Origin: Orientallactaga sibirica | Lineage: Eukaryota > Chordata > Mammalia > Rodentia > Dipodidae | Length of the DNA stretch: 64,000 nucleotides | Assembly (NCBI GenBank): GCA_036365145.1 | Contig: JAEOAD010000001.1 | Span: 106,517,001 to 106,581,000, forward strand | Direction of reading: 5' to 3' | Shown here: positions 1 through 11,805 of the stretch, one piece after another | Layout of the letters: every line of letters begins with the position of its first letter | How positions within the stretch are numbered: the stretch's first letter is position 1 | The notes under the pieces: generated by a model | Told to the model about the DNA's origin: nothing | What the model saw: the letters and a program-made list of their open reading frames with translations, nothing else | Databases searched by the model: none | Program-made: the position numbers and the translations under genes

Positions 1-1122
1 CAGGGGAAACAAGATTTTCTCTGTCAGGAAAGGTGGCTTTAGAATGAGTGGCTGAGGAGCCCTGTTGGCTTCTGGGACCATCACACACCCCCCCCACACA
101 CACACCCTGCTGCACAGGCTGAAACTACTCTTGTCCCTGCTGGCAGTGGAGTGGGGGCAGAAGGACACGGATGACTTTCCCAGTAAGCAGACATTGCGCT
201 ATCCAGCTAAAATAGTAACTGCTGAAAGTGACAGTGACATGATCCATGCGTGCAGCCACCCGGAGTGGTCACATTTTGAGTTCTGGAGCCAGGCTCTGCC
301 TAAGAACTACTTCAGGTAATGATTTTGCAGCCTGTCTTGCTCCAGGACCCAAAGCTAAGTGTTTTGAGAATTCCCGTTCCTGCTCATTAGCTTACAGAAT
401 GGGTTGGATCCATTACAAGTATGTGCCGCTTCGTTATTACTGTCTTTGTAGCTTTGGGGATGATCATTAGATCCTTATCCATGGCACGCACTCTTGGCAA
501 CAGTCCCGATCATGCTAATAAAGGCGAATTTCAAATGCGTGATCTCCATGCCAAGTGGCAAAGTTGGCACCCTGCCTGGTGCCATGGCATGGTGACTTAG
601 AAGGTGTGGGAATCTTAGTTATGTCCGGCTGCAAAGCATATATGTGTGTGTGAGTTGTGGTTTTTGTTTGTTTGTTGTTGTTGTTGTTGTTGTTTTTGCA
701 GCTCCCCTTTTCTCCTTTAGTGACCTTTGAAGTAAAATAGACTTAGCTCTGCGGATCTTCAAGCAAGCATCATAAAATGAGGCAGAGGAAATGGGTGATT
801 GCCCATTTTCTTAACAGTCCCCAAAGGAAAACTCAGTTATTGTTCCCAATACCACAGAAGAGTCACGTTTGATATATATTTAAAAGCAAATCTGTAGGTT
901 TCTGCACACACCCCAGTATGATGGTGAAGGTAGTGGTGGTGGTCGCCACTGCTGGGGATTGAACCCATGACTTTGGGCATGCTACCACAGTACCCTCCCG
1001 CTGAGTTTACACCCTTATCCCCCATCCCACCGAGGTGTTACCAAAGCTCCAGAGATGTCCCTAGCTACGAAAGCAAATATTCTGCAAGGGTGGAAATGGC
1101 TTGTTAAGAAAGATTGCACCAA
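1..1122. other. Gene-free intergenic DNA
   Basis: Unique sequence plus a GTT/GTTT run (659-698). The short ORFs show no recognisable protein and no splice-linked continuation. Confidence 0.6.
659..698. repeat. (GTT)n microsatellite
   Basis: GTTT then at least six GTT units. Confidence 0.9.
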
Positions 1123-1284
1123 GGGCTGGAGAGATGGCTTAGTGGTTAATTGCTTGCCTATGAAGCCTAAGGACCCTGGTTCAAGGCTCAATTCCCCAGG
1201 ACCCACATAAGCCAGATGCACAAGGGGGCGCATGCATCTGGAGTTCGTTTGCAGTGGCTGGAGGTCTTGGTGTGCCCATTGTCC

Positions 1285-1315
<31 letters not shown>

Positions 1316-1367
1316 CATGCCTATTTCTGTATCTCTCTCTCAAATAAATAATTAAAAAATAAAATGT
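1123..1367 (+). mobile_element. DIP SINE (B2 superfamily)
   Basis: Full-length: tRNA-like head with A and B boxes, body, CT run (1286-1318) and an A-rich tail. Confidence 0.85.
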
Positions 1368-1499
1368 TTTTTAAAAAAAGATTGCACCAGATTTCAAGCC
1401 AAAAAATTTTTTTTAAAGTATCAAGAAGGGGAGAGAGGAATTCCTGCTTAGAGAAAAGAGCTCTGAGAAGGGCTTCCTGTCATCTGGACAGGGAGGACA

Positions 1500-1900
1500 C
1501 TTGGCTCAGCATCCGAGTGGGCTGTGTGGTACCCCAGGGGACGCAAGAGGGGAGCTCAAGGAGGGCAAGGGGCGCCCAGGGACTGAGGCAGCCCGGCTGC
1601 AAGTCGTGGAAGTCAGGTGAAGTGTGGGCTTCGGGAGGAGAAGGATGGGCACGGAGGGCAGTGGGCCACGCCGCGGGGAATCAAAGTTGAGGGCGGGGAC
1701 GGGAGTTGGTGGCAGCCGCCCACAGAAAGAAGAGTTTGGAAGCTCCAAAGGGGACCTGTTCCCAGCTCGCTCACCACTTGCAGGAACAAAGGGAGGAGAG
1801 GCTCCGCCCCGACTTTGAGCCCCGCGCAGCCCAGGCGAGGCGGGCCGCCCCTCCGCGCTCCCCGCGGGCGTCCTTTGCTTCCCTCGTGGCTCAGGTTCCA
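1500..1900. promoter_or_regulatory. GC-rich, CpG-dense segment (candidate island)
   Basis: Local GC is far above the flanks, with CpG clusters (ccacgccgcgggg, agccccgcgcagcc, ctccccgcgggcgtcc) and GC boxes such as gggcgggg and ggctccgcccc. All frames carry short overlapping ORFs, the usual by-product of GC-rich DNA. It lies between two DIP SINEs and about 21 kb from the CCDC186 stop. No gene recognised; a distal enhancer or unannotated promoter is possible. Confidence 0.5.
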
Positions 1901-1986
1901 GTAACCCTTTCGGGGGACCAAGAGGAGACAAAATGCTCTCAGTCCCTGGCTGACTGGGAGGCAGCATTTCTTTTAAAGAAAGAAAT

Positions 1987-2135
1987 GGGGCTGGAGTAAT
2001 GGCTTAGCGGTTAAGGCGCTTGCCTGCAAAGCCAAAGGACCAAAGTTCGATTCCCTAGGACCCACATTAGCCAGATGCAGGAGGTGGCACATGCATCTGG
2101 AGTTTGTTTGCAGTGGCTGGAGGTCCTGGCGTGCC

Positions 2136-2205
<70 letters not shown>

Positions 2206-2258
2206 GCCTATTTCTCTGTCTCTTTCAAATGAATGACTAAATAAATAAATAATAAAGC
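1987..2258 (+). mobile_element. DIP SINE with long CT tract
   Basis: Intact head and body, CT tract 2138-2205, (AAATA) tail. Low divergence suggests a young copy. Confidence 0.85.
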
Positions 2259-2263
2259 ACAGC

Positions 2264-2475
2264 GGGCTGGAGGGATGGCTTAGCGGTTAGGGCGCTTGCC
2301 TGCAAAGCCAAAGGACCCAGGTTCGATTCCTCAGGACCCACGTTAGCCAGATGCACAAAGTGGCACATGCATCTGGAGTTCATCGTAGTGGCTGGTGGGC
2401 CCATTCTCTCTCTGTGGCTCTAAAATAAATAAATATTTATTTATTTATTTATGTATTTATTTATTTAAAAAAGAA
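2264..2475 (+). mobile_element. DIP SINE, shortened body
   Basis: Directly abuts the previous DIP tail. Body truncated after the catctggagtt segment, ending in an (ATTT)n run. Confidence 0.8.
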
Positions 2476-2959
2476 GGAAATGATCACGTTGGCTTAATAT
2501 GGAAGCCCTTGATTAGGGGAAAGTTGGGATTCCTCTCCCACTTTCTTCCCAAAGCACAACAAAGTTTGGGAAGCCGGCTGCTGGATGGACCAATAGGGCC
2601 TCCCGGTGAGGCCTCACTTGCAGAGGGGCTGCAATGGAAAGCACAACCTCCCAGAGGACGCCCAAACCCCACCTGTGCCAGGGGGAACCTTGAAGAGCAC
2701 CTACAGGGCAGGCTACTAATCCACAGTGGCTTAGTGCCCAGATGAGAAGAAAGGATCCCAGACAGGACCACTCCTTCTGGGTATCACTCTGTCACTTTGA
2801 TGTGGTGTCCCTTCAAATTATTCCTGTATGTTCCTGAATCCTTTGCAGGGTGCAGGCAGTCTGCTTTCTCTAGAAACCCAATGATTATTTGGATTGTTGT
2901 AAATGATGGGGGGGGGGGGATAGTGTGGAAGAGTTTTGTCAGAGTTAGCAAATTATACT

Positions 2960-3161
2960 AATTATAATAATTTACTTTGGAGACAGGGTCTTTATTTATC
3001 CCAGGTTAACCTTCAGCTGGCTGTGTATGGGAGAATGACCTTGAATTTCTGAGTTATAAACCTTTGCCACCTCACCTGGCTTATGCATAGCTGGGACTGG
3101 AACCCAGGGCTTGGTGCATGCTAGGCAAGCCCTTTACCCACTAAGCCACACCTCCAGCCCA
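2960..3161 (-). mobile_element. Old minus-strand ID/B1-type SINE remnant
   Basis: Ends in the complement of an ID head (gctaggcaagccctttaccc, then aagccacacctccagccc). Confidence 0.55.
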
Positions 3162-4245
3162 CAAATACACTATAATACTAAATCACAAAGCCAAGCCTGC
3201 TGAGTTTCTGCTTTATGTGGTGCTAATGTGACCTTAAGACAGCTCCTTTTTTCCAGAGTAACACTTTCCGTTTACAAGACCGCTCCATCAACCCCATCCT
3301 GAACTCTCCCCAGAAAGGAAACAGCTGCTCTGGTGCTTGGGTCTAGGGTAGGGCGGAGGTGGGGGATGGGGGGGATAGCACCTTCCAGCTAGACTCAGAA
3401 CCTGATCTTTTAAACACTGAAAAACACCACCTTTTAATAAAATCATTCAAATTCAACTCAAACCACATCCCGGGGCCAACAATTCTATGCAATATCTTAC
3501 AAGCACGAGTTCTGAGATGAAGAATCTGAGAACTGAGACAGCCGTGGTGGTGGGGGGGGGCTGGGATACACTCACCCTCCTTGGGATGGTAGTCTGAGAA
3601 ATGGGTCTGGCTGAAGTGAGGCAGGAAGATGATGTCACAGCATTTCAGGCAAAGTCTGCAAGAATGTTGCCTGTTATTCCAAACGCACACCCCTGGGAGA
3701 CTTGGAAATCAAATTCTCAAAGGTTGGGAAGCTCTTGATATTTTCTTGGTTAGCAGTTTGGACAACAGTGACGTTCACAATATGCCTGATTGTGTGAGTG
3801 CCCAGCGCTAGGGTCAGGACTCCTGGGGTTTGTGTGTCTGTCACCTGGTGCTGGAAGACCTGGGGTACAGGACTGTAGGAAAGGTGTCTGGGAATTCTGA
3901 TGACAAGCAAGAAGTTCCCTGGGCTCAGCTATGCTGACTGGCTGGTTTAATAACATTCCTCTGCCATCTAGTGGCACAGAATTACACTTAACCTCATGCA
4001 GAAGTTGCTGGGAACTTTTATGTGCCAGTGGATCAGTCTTCAAGGTTGATAGTTTATTTATTTATTTTAGCTCATCCATCATGAAGCCTGTCAGAGAGAA
4101 TACTATGCAGGAGTACTGTGCCTGTGCCCGTGCAGTGGGTGACCAAAGGAAAGGGCTTCACCTTGGACATTGTACCTGATAATTTGTGGCAGGTGACAAC
4201 TTGTTCTTTCTATGAGTGTGAGTCACAGCACAAAATCTGCACCAC
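3162..4245. other. Unique intergenic DNA
   Basis: No gene, RNA or young repeat seen. Small ORFs on both strands have no recognisable product. Confidence 0.5.
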
Positions 4246-4398
4246 CAGGCGTGGTAGCGCACACCTTTAGTCCCATCACTTGGGAGGCAGAGGTAAGACA
4301 ATTGTCACCCTGAGACTACATGGTGAATTCCAGGTCAGCCTGGGCTTGAGCAAGACCCTACCTCAAAGAGCCAAAAAAAAAAAAAAAAAAAAAAAAAG
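4246..4398 (+). mobile_element. B1 SINE
   Basis: Starts caggcgtggtagcgcacacc, ends in a 24-A tail. Confidence 0.85.
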
Positions 4399-4576
4399 TC
4401 AAAAACAAACAAACAACAACAAAAAATACCTTCAACACACCTTCATTTCTTCACTCCTAGAGACAGAAGTCCACAGTAATTCCACAATGTGTGTCTTTTC
4501 TCTTTGTCCTGCTTTTGGAATTCTTTTGTAAGGAGAAAGCCAAGATTCTGATGATATCACACCCTTTGCACGACTA

Positions 4577-4758
4577 CAGTCTTTTTTTTTTAAGTTTTTT
4601 TTTTTCATTTTCCGGTTTTTTCAAGGCAGGGTCTCACTCTAGCCCAGGGAGACCTGGAATTCACTATGTAATCTCAGGGTGACCTCGAACTCATCACAAT
4701 CCTCCTACCTTTGCCTCCTGAATGCTGGGGTTAAAGGCGTGTGCCACTATGCCCAGCA
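4577..4758 (-). mobile_element. B1 SINE
   Basis: Complement orientation, poly-T side at 4577-4610, ending gccactatgcccagc. Confidence 0.85.
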
Positions 4759-6374
4759 TGACTACAGTCTTGCCTCATGCCTGTGACCTTGTGCAGTCCT
4801 CAAACCTCAGAGAACCACGTTCCATGCTGGTGCCCTGAACTCTAACATTACAAAAGCTGCCATTTATTCCATACTCCCACAGTGTGTTTGGGTACATTGG
4901 GTGCTTTCTGCTCATCGTCTCAGCGATACTCTGAGGAAGGTATCCAGTAGCATGACCATTGACATATGAGGCCCCAAAACATCAAGCAGATTTATCAAAT
5001 GCTGAAGCCAGGACTCAAGCCTAGGCAGTCTGGTTCTAGAATATATAAGCCACCATGGCCTCCTTCAGATTCATATAGCATCCTTGCCGCTGGCATTTTG
5101 GATGGACTTACCTAATTTTACAGGTGATCAAATTGCTTAATAGTCCTGGGGGGGCTGCACCTATAGCTTTGTGGTAGAGCTCTTGCCTAGCATGCATTAA
5201 ATCCTAGTTCATTCCCCAACACTACAAAAAAAAAAAAATAGCCCAAGACACTTGAGGTTTCAAATACTTTTTGGGTCTCCCACCATAAAATATGCAAACA
5301 AAAATATTCTGTGTTCCAGGAGGTGGTTGCCAGCTTTCCATTGAATATTGTGTCAAGAAGGTCTTAGCATCAAAACCAAGGCCTCTTTAGACTAGCAAAT
5401 CTTGATTAAGATTTCCCAGAATCTGGAAGGAGGGTGGCCTGTGAAGTTGGCTCTGGGGGGTAAGAGTGCTTATCTTGAAAGCATGAGGTCTGAGAAGTCC
5501 CAAGACCACCTGAGTTTGATTTCCTCAGTGCCCATGGAAACAGCGTGCTATGGCCGCATACACACACCTGTAAAACCATTCCTGTTGGAAACAGACTAGA
5601 AAATCTCTGGGGCTCAATGGTCAGCCAGTCTGACCAAAAAGCCAGGCACAGCTCTTGGTTCAGTGGGAGACTACATCTCCAGGAAACATGGGGTTGAGTA
5701 ATAGCAGAGGTCACCTGACCCTGGCCTTTGGATTGGCCTCTGCCCGTGTGTGCATAGGGCACATCACCTCCACGTGCATGCACCTCACACATACTACACA
5801 ATACACACACACAGTCAAACCCTAGTACCTGAAAACTATTGTGTTGATAAACTTCCTCGAAATAGAAACAGGTGGTGAGACTTAAAATCATAAGCGTAAT
5901 GTGACAGCATGATAATATTCCCATTCACAAATTTCAAATGTGTGAAGAATAGTTGTTTAATGATTTGACACCAATGAAATCATTTTTTTTGTAGATTCCA
6001 TTATTAAGTGACTTGTGCTTTCAAAGTTGAATGCTGCTAATTTAGTTTATGTTTTTGTGGTCCCAAGGTGCTCCTTGGAAATCATTTTTACATTAATTTT
6101 CATTTAGAGAAAGTGCACTCTGCCAAAGATAGGGCTATGAGAATGGCTGAAATTAATATCATGAAGGGAACATATTCTTGAATCCTTATGTCATTTGAGG
6201 CTGCTGAACGATTTTTTTCCAATTTCCTCTTCTATTGAAAAAATTAGGCAATAATTGGTCACACCCATAATCCTTCATCCTGTAGGTCTCTACTTGAATT
6301 TTTTTTTTTTTTACCTTCTCTCAGACATTTGATCCAAGCCAACTGGTTGAATTAGAATAAGAAATGTCAGACTG
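4759..6374. other. Intergenic DNA with one ID-like SINE
   Basis: Mostly unique. An ID element (gtggtagagctcttgcctag with A tail) lies at 5150-5240, and a weaker tRNA-SINE relic at about 5440-5590. No gene seen. Confidence 0.5.
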
Positions 6375-6562
6375 AGCCGGGCATGGTGGTGCACGCCTTT
6401 AATCTCAGCACTCAGGGAGGCAGAGGTAGGAGGATAACTGAGAGTTCCAGGCCACCCTGAGACTACATAGTGAATTCCAGGTCAGCCTGAGCTCTGAGCT
6501 AGAGTGAGACCCTACCTCGGAAAACAAAAAAGAAAGGAAGAAAGAAAGAGACAGAGAGAGAG

Positions 6563-6597
<35 letters not shown>

Positions 6598-6622
6598 GAC
6601 AGAGAAAGAAAGAGAGAGAGAG

Positions 6623-6684
<62 letters not shown>

Positions 6685-6712
6685 GAGCAGAAAGAAAGAT
6701 AGAAAAAGAAAT
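6375..6712 (+). mobile_element. B1 SINE with expanded (GAAA)n tail
   Basis: B1 at 6375-6521. Its A tail has grown into GAAA/GAGA repeats up to 6712, a typical microsatellite birth from a SINE tail. Confidence 0.85.
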
Positions 6713-6717
6713 GTCAG

Positions 6718-6905
6718 ACTGGAGTGCTGGCTTAGCAGTTAAGAAACCTGCCTGTGAAGCCTAAGGACCCAGGTTCACTTAACCAGTACACACAAGGTGG
6801 TGTATGTGTCTGAATTTTGTTTGCAGTAGCTGGAGGCACTGGCAACCCCAATTTGCTCTCTCTTTGCCTCTTTATCTCTCAAATAAATGTAATATTTTTT
6901 TAAAT
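6718..6905 (+). mobile_element. DIP SINE, diverged
   Basis: Head gctggcttagcagttaag, shortened body, short CT region. Confidence 0.75.
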
Positions 6906-6934
6906 TAAATATCAATATGTCAGCAACATATTTG

Positions 6935-7460
6935 TGAAAGACCCAGGCCAGAGTAGCACCATGATAGGCTTCAGTCACGCTGTAGGCCACAGGGACGAGT
7001 TCCAGGGAAGAACAAACAGTACCAGGAAAAACCATAAACTTGCTGTGTGAGCATGACTCAACATTCTTGCGGTCCTGGGCCGGATGGCCCAATAAGATCT
7101 ACCGTCTCAGAGTTTTGTAAATGTCAACCAATCAAATGAATGTAACTGCCGCTTGCTGAGCCAATTAAGTTAGAAATTCCCCTAGACCTAGCCCGCCAAA
7201 ACCCTAAGACCAATCAAGAACCCCCAAGTACAGTTACTGTTTAAATTAGCCAATCATGTGTTTGTGTGGGTGATAGCCCTCTCCCCCTTGCTCAAACCTC
7301 AATAAAAAGCCTGCTTTTCTGCTTCTCGGGTTCTTGTACTGATCCACTGCGTTGGTGAAGGCAGGAGACCGAGCTTAAGCCCGAGTAAAGCTCTTTGCGT
7401 TTGCATACGTGTTTGGTCTATCTTGGTGGTCACTGGGGGCACAGTGAACTGGGCATTACA
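6935..7460 (+). mobile_element. ERV1/gammaretrovirus-like LTR
   Basis: Begins TGAAAGACCC and ends CATTACA, the TG...CA bounds of a class I LTR, 526 bp. U3 has CCAAT-type boxes near 7128 and 7210, a TATA-like aataaaaagcc near 7303, and AGTAAA near 7384 as the R-region poly(A) signal. The next bases (7461-7500) resemble a decayed leader rather than a clean 4-bp target duplication, so this may be a truncated provirus 5' end. No gag, pol or env seen. Confidence 0.75.
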
Positions 7461-8431
7461 ATTTGGCCTTGAAATTTTGGATCCATGTGGGCAATTTGTT
7501 TTACAAGAGGTAATGGAATTTTAAATAGAAGCACTCTAATCCTTCCCACCCAATGAACAATGAAGCTCAGAAGACCTTTCTTAACATTGGCTCTTGGCAA
7601 GTCAGTCCACCAAAACAATTAAGTACAAACATCTTTTATACATCATTGGGTTTATTGCCAAATTTCTGCCAAGGGAGCTTTCCAGTACAGGAAACAAATT
7701 TCCTAAAAATATAAATGTGTATTCATAAGATATATTTAAAAACCTAATTTGAAAGAGTGCTGTTTTAATATGCAGCATCTAAGCTCTGCTTGCTTACAGC
7801 TCAGATGGGACCAAGTATCAAAGGGCGCCTACCAGCAGGGCAGTTTTTACCATTGCTGAAGCTGATGACTGCTCCCATATTTGGCCTGCTAAAAAAACTA
7901 ACAAGAAGCAGAAAGCTTCCTGATGCACCAGCAAGAAATGCATGGCACAATCACTCAGGCACCCCATATTCTTTTTCAGTGACCTGCAGAGTAAATTGTA
8001 CCTTGGTCCGAAACAAATTAATTGGAACCACCTACACATGATGTGACCAAACAGAGAGCTATTGTAACATTACTTCAATGTCTGTATTAATTTTCCTTTG
8101 GCACTGTATAATTTGGTCAGGTAACTGCTTCAACAAACAGTGGTTAGGTGACTTAACACTCATTCACTTATGCAGGAATTGGTGACCGTCTATTGTCTAT
8201 GGTTTGGGCAGAGGACACTGGTGACTAGGAATTTGGGGTCATACTTTGAGAGCTAAAGCTCAAGTCAGATGGCCTGGGTTCAAATTCTGACTCTGGCTAG
8301 TCACCAGGCTGCTTACTGGTCTGGGTGACCTCACTGAACCTGACCTGTCTTCTTCATCCCTGGCATGGGTTTTGTCTGTTTTACAGGCATCAAATAAATG
8401 GAGCATAGCTCATCAAAAATAAGTTCCTCCT
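7461..8431. other. Unique intergenic DNA
   Basis: Possible short viral leader at the left edge; otherwise no gene or young repeat seen. Confidence 0.45.
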
Positions 8432-8682
8432 GGGCTGGAGAGATGGCCTGGCGGTTAAGGCGCCTACCTGCCAAGCCTAAGAATGCCCAATCGATCTCCA
8501 GATCCCACGTTTAGCCAGACTCAAGTGAGGCAAGGGCGCAGTGCCACACTTGCCCACAAGGGGGGCGCATGTGTCTGCAGTTCATTCACAGCGGCTGAGA
8601 GGCACTGGTGCACCCATTCTTTCTCTCTCTCTCTCTCTTCCTCTCTCTCTCTCTGTTTTTCTCTCTCTCTCAAAAAAAAAAA
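8432..8682 (+). mobile_element. DIP SINE, long-body subtype
   Basis: Carries the extra body segment (tttagccagactcaagtgag, then cacttgcccacaagggg) that marks a second DIP subtype in this window. Confidence 0.82.
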
Positions 8683-8844
8683 GTTCCTGATTTATCACAG
8701 GCACCCACCATTCTCACTACTGTCTGTTAGCATGGCCAGGAGGAGGCAATGCCCTGATATGCCATCAAAAGGAACATGACACTGGGAAACTGCTCCCAGT
8801 CCATCATCAGGGGGCGGGGCATCTGTTAGCTAGTATTGTCACTG

Positions 8845-8999
8845 TTTTGTTTTGTTTTTGTTTTTCCAAGTAGGGTTTCACTCCAGCCCAGGATGACCTG
8901 AAATTCACTCAATCTCAGGGTGGCCTCGAACTCACAACAATCCTCCACCTCTGCCTCCCGAGTGCTGGGATTAAAGGCATGCGCCACCACGCCTGGTAT
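8845..8999 (-). mobile_element. B1 SINE
   Basis: Complement of a near-consensus B1 with intact right end gccaccacgcctggt. Confidence 0.85.
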
Positions 9000-9019
9000 T
9001 CACACATTTTTTTTTGCAT

Positions 9020-9375
9020 GTGTATATGTGTAGTGTGGCATGTTGTGTGTGTGTGTGTGTGACATGCACATGCATGTACAGATGCAGTACCCCATGCATG
9101 CACGTGTGAAGGCCACAAGAGAGCACTGAGAGTCCCCCTGCATTGTTCACCCCTGTGCTTCCTTGAGACGCAGTGTGTCACTTATTTTGCCATTTTCATG
9201 AGCCCCAGTGATTGTCGGTCTCTGCTCTGCACAGGACTGGGGTTACAGATATCATGGCCATTCCCAGTTGTTTACCTGGGTGCTGGGAAAGCAAACGCTC
9301 GGGTTCCCTCAAGCCTCCAAGCGTGCACAGGCAGCACTCAGCACTCTTTACCTCTGAGACATTTCTCCAGCCACA
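9020..9375 (-). mobile_element. Old B4-like interspersed repeat
   Basis: TG-rich lead, then gaaggccacaagagagcact, ending tctgagacatttctccagcc, the complement of a B2-type head. Related copies lie at 16.83, 29.28 and 32.13 kb. Confidence 0.45.
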
Positions 9376-9804
9376 AACTTTCTGGTCTTAAGAAAAAAAA
9401 TTCTCTCTTTTCAAGGCAACAATCAATACCACTGAAATAATGTTCCCACAAGAATCTCTGAGCATATACCATGAGCCCTGTTGTAATATAGTCATTAAAC
9501 TGGCCATATTTTTAAACTATTTTTTTAATCTTAGAGAAAGAGAGAGAGGTGTGGAGATGTCTTCCATCTAGACTTTCCCTTTATGTGTTTAATTTCTACC
9601 TATCTAGAGAGACACTTGCCAGAAGCCCTTTTCCAGCCGCTACCTCGTCCCCCGTCCCTGCTCCCCCCGCCCCGCACCCTCGTCAGTGCTATCTCAGAGT
9701 CTGCTAGCTTCCCCCTTTGTTCCATGTATTAACACCCTAGTGCTTTGCACACAAATGATGTTGTATGAATCTGTGAAATAGTAGAATGAGAAGAAAATCA
9801 TTTA

Positions 9805-10815
9805 ATCTTGTGTGTGTGTTATGTGTGTGTGATGGGTGTGTGATGGGTGTGATGTGTATGATATATGTGTATGATGTGTGTGTATGGGGTGTGTGATGAG
9901 TGTGTGTGTGTATGTGTGTATGGACATTAGTACCCTATGTGTGTGTGTATGATGTGTGTATATGAATGATGTGTGATGTGTGCGTATGATGTGTGTGATG
10001 TGTGTGTATGATGTCTGTGTATGATGTGTATGATGAGTGTGTATGTGTGTATGGGCATGGGTACATGTGTGTGTGTATGATGTGTATATGAATGATGTGT
10101 GATGTGTGTACATGATGTGTGTGATGTGTGTGTATGATGTGTATGATGAGTGTGTATGTGTGTATGGACATGAGTACGTGTGTGTGTATGATGTGTATAT
10201 GAATGATGTGTGATGTGTGTGTATGATGTGTGTGATGTGTGTGTATGATGTCTGTGTATGATGTGTATGATGAGTGTGTATGTGTGTATGGGCATGGGTA
10301 CATGTGTGTGTGTATGATGTGTATATGAATGATGTGTGATGTGTGTACATGATGTGTGTGATGTGTGTGTATGATGTGTATGATGAGTGTGTATGTGTGT
10401 ATGGACATGAGTACGTGTGTGTGTATGATGTGTATATGAATGATGTGTGATGTGTGCGTATGATGTGTGTGATGTGTGTGTATGATGTCTGTGTATGATG
10501 TGTATGATGAGTGTGTATGGACATGAGTACATGTGTGTGTATGATGTGTATATGAATGATGTGTGTGTATGATGTGTGTGATGTGTGTGTATGATGTCTG
10601 TGTATGATGTGTATGATGAATGTGTATGTGTGTATGGACATGAGTACGTGTGTGTGTGTGATGTGTGTATATGAATGATGTGTGATGTGTATGTGTGTGA
10701 TGTGTATGTATGTATGTATGTATGTGTGTGATGTGTATGTGTGTGATGTGTATGTATGTATGTATGTATGTGTATGTATGTATGTATGTATGTGTATGTG
10801 TATGTGTATGGACGT
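9805..10815. repeat. TG/ATG-rich minisatellite with alternating subunits
   Basis: About 1 kb of TGTGTATGATG-type sequence. The marker gtatatgaatg recurs at 9959, 10084, 10195, 10321, 10432, 10548 and 10667, giving spacings of 125, 111, 126, 111, 116 and 119 bp. Long and short subunits alternate into a 237-bp dimer. It degrades into (GTAT)n at 10690-10810. The long minus-strand open frames of His/Thr/Ser/Tyr are an artefact of the repeat. Confidence 0.92.
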
Positions 10816-10996
10816 GAGTACACTGTGGTGCTCATGCAGAAGTCAGACCTTATCTCAGTGTTAGTTGTCCCCTTCCCCTGAGCTGTCTCCCCAGGCTCCT
10901 GCCCTTTCTTTCACCATATGCTGGGACAGTGCTGGGAAGCAGATGGAATCATCACACTAAGTTTTTAAAAGTTGATTATAGCAAAAATACTCATTG

Positions 10997-11125
10997 AGCC
11001 GGCTGTGGTGGCCACACACTAATCCCAGCACTCAGGAGGCAGAGGTAGGAGAATCACTAGCCGGGAATACACAGTGAGTTCCAGGTCAGCCTGGGCTACA
11101 GTGAGAGCTTCTCTCAAAAAATAAC
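10997..11125 (+). mobile_element. B1 SINE, diverged
   Basis: Left part decayed; ggtcagcctgggctacagtg and A tail preserved. Confidence 0.75.
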
Positions 11126-11128
11126 ATA

Positions 11129-11395
11129 AGGGCTGGAGAGATGGCTTAGTGGTTAAGGTGCCTGCCTGCCAAGCCTGAGAACGCCCATTTGATTCTCCAG
11201 GTCCCATGTTTAGCCAGACATAAAGTGATGCAAGGATGCAATGCTGCACCTGCCCACAAGGGGGGGCGCATGCATCTGGACTTCATTCACAGTGGCTGAG
11301 AGGCCGCTGGCATGCCCATTCTCTCTCTCTCTCTCTCTCTCAAGAAAAAATAAAAATAAAATGAAATGAAACAAAACAAAATAAAATAAAATACT
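11129..11395 (+). mobile_element. DIP SINE, long-body subtype
   Basis: Head, long body (cctgcccacaagggggg), CT run and AAAAT tail. Confidence 0.85.
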
Positions 11396-11611
11396 CACTG
11401 AAATGGTCTTAACAAAAGAAGAATATAAAGTAAAATAGGAAAGCCCACAACTGCTCAGGGAAAATCACTGTAGTGCCTGGCACACCTGCATCCACAACTT
11501 TGTTACAAACTCACATGGATGTACATGTCACAGTATTTTTTTTGCTATAAAGGTCATGCTATGAAAGCAGCAATTTGTATAGGCCACATGCATGTGTATG
11601 ATTACACATTT

Positions 11612-11805
11612 AAAATCATTTTTAATATTTATTATTTGAGAGGGAGAAAGGATGGGAGTTTCAAGGCTTCTTGGTACTGCAAATGAACTCCAGACACATG
11701 TGTCACTTTGTGCATCTGGCTTTGCCTGAATACTGGGGAATCGAACTTGGGCTGGAAGGCTTTGCAAGTAACTGCCTTTAACTGATGAGCCATCTCCGCA
11801 GCCCC
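11612..11805 (-). mobile_element. DIP SINE
   Basis: Complement orientation, tail on the left, ending gatgagccatctccgcagcc. Confidence 0.8.

Noticed and set aside
1506..1999. Overlapping ORFs of 95-153 codons near 1.5-2.0 kb
   Set aside because: GC-rich low-stop DNA with frames open on both strands and no recognisable domain.
9802..10835. Long minus-strand open frames rich in His, Thr, Ser, Tyr and Ile
   Set aside because: They are translations of the TG/ATG minisatellite; all three frames are open with the same biased composition.
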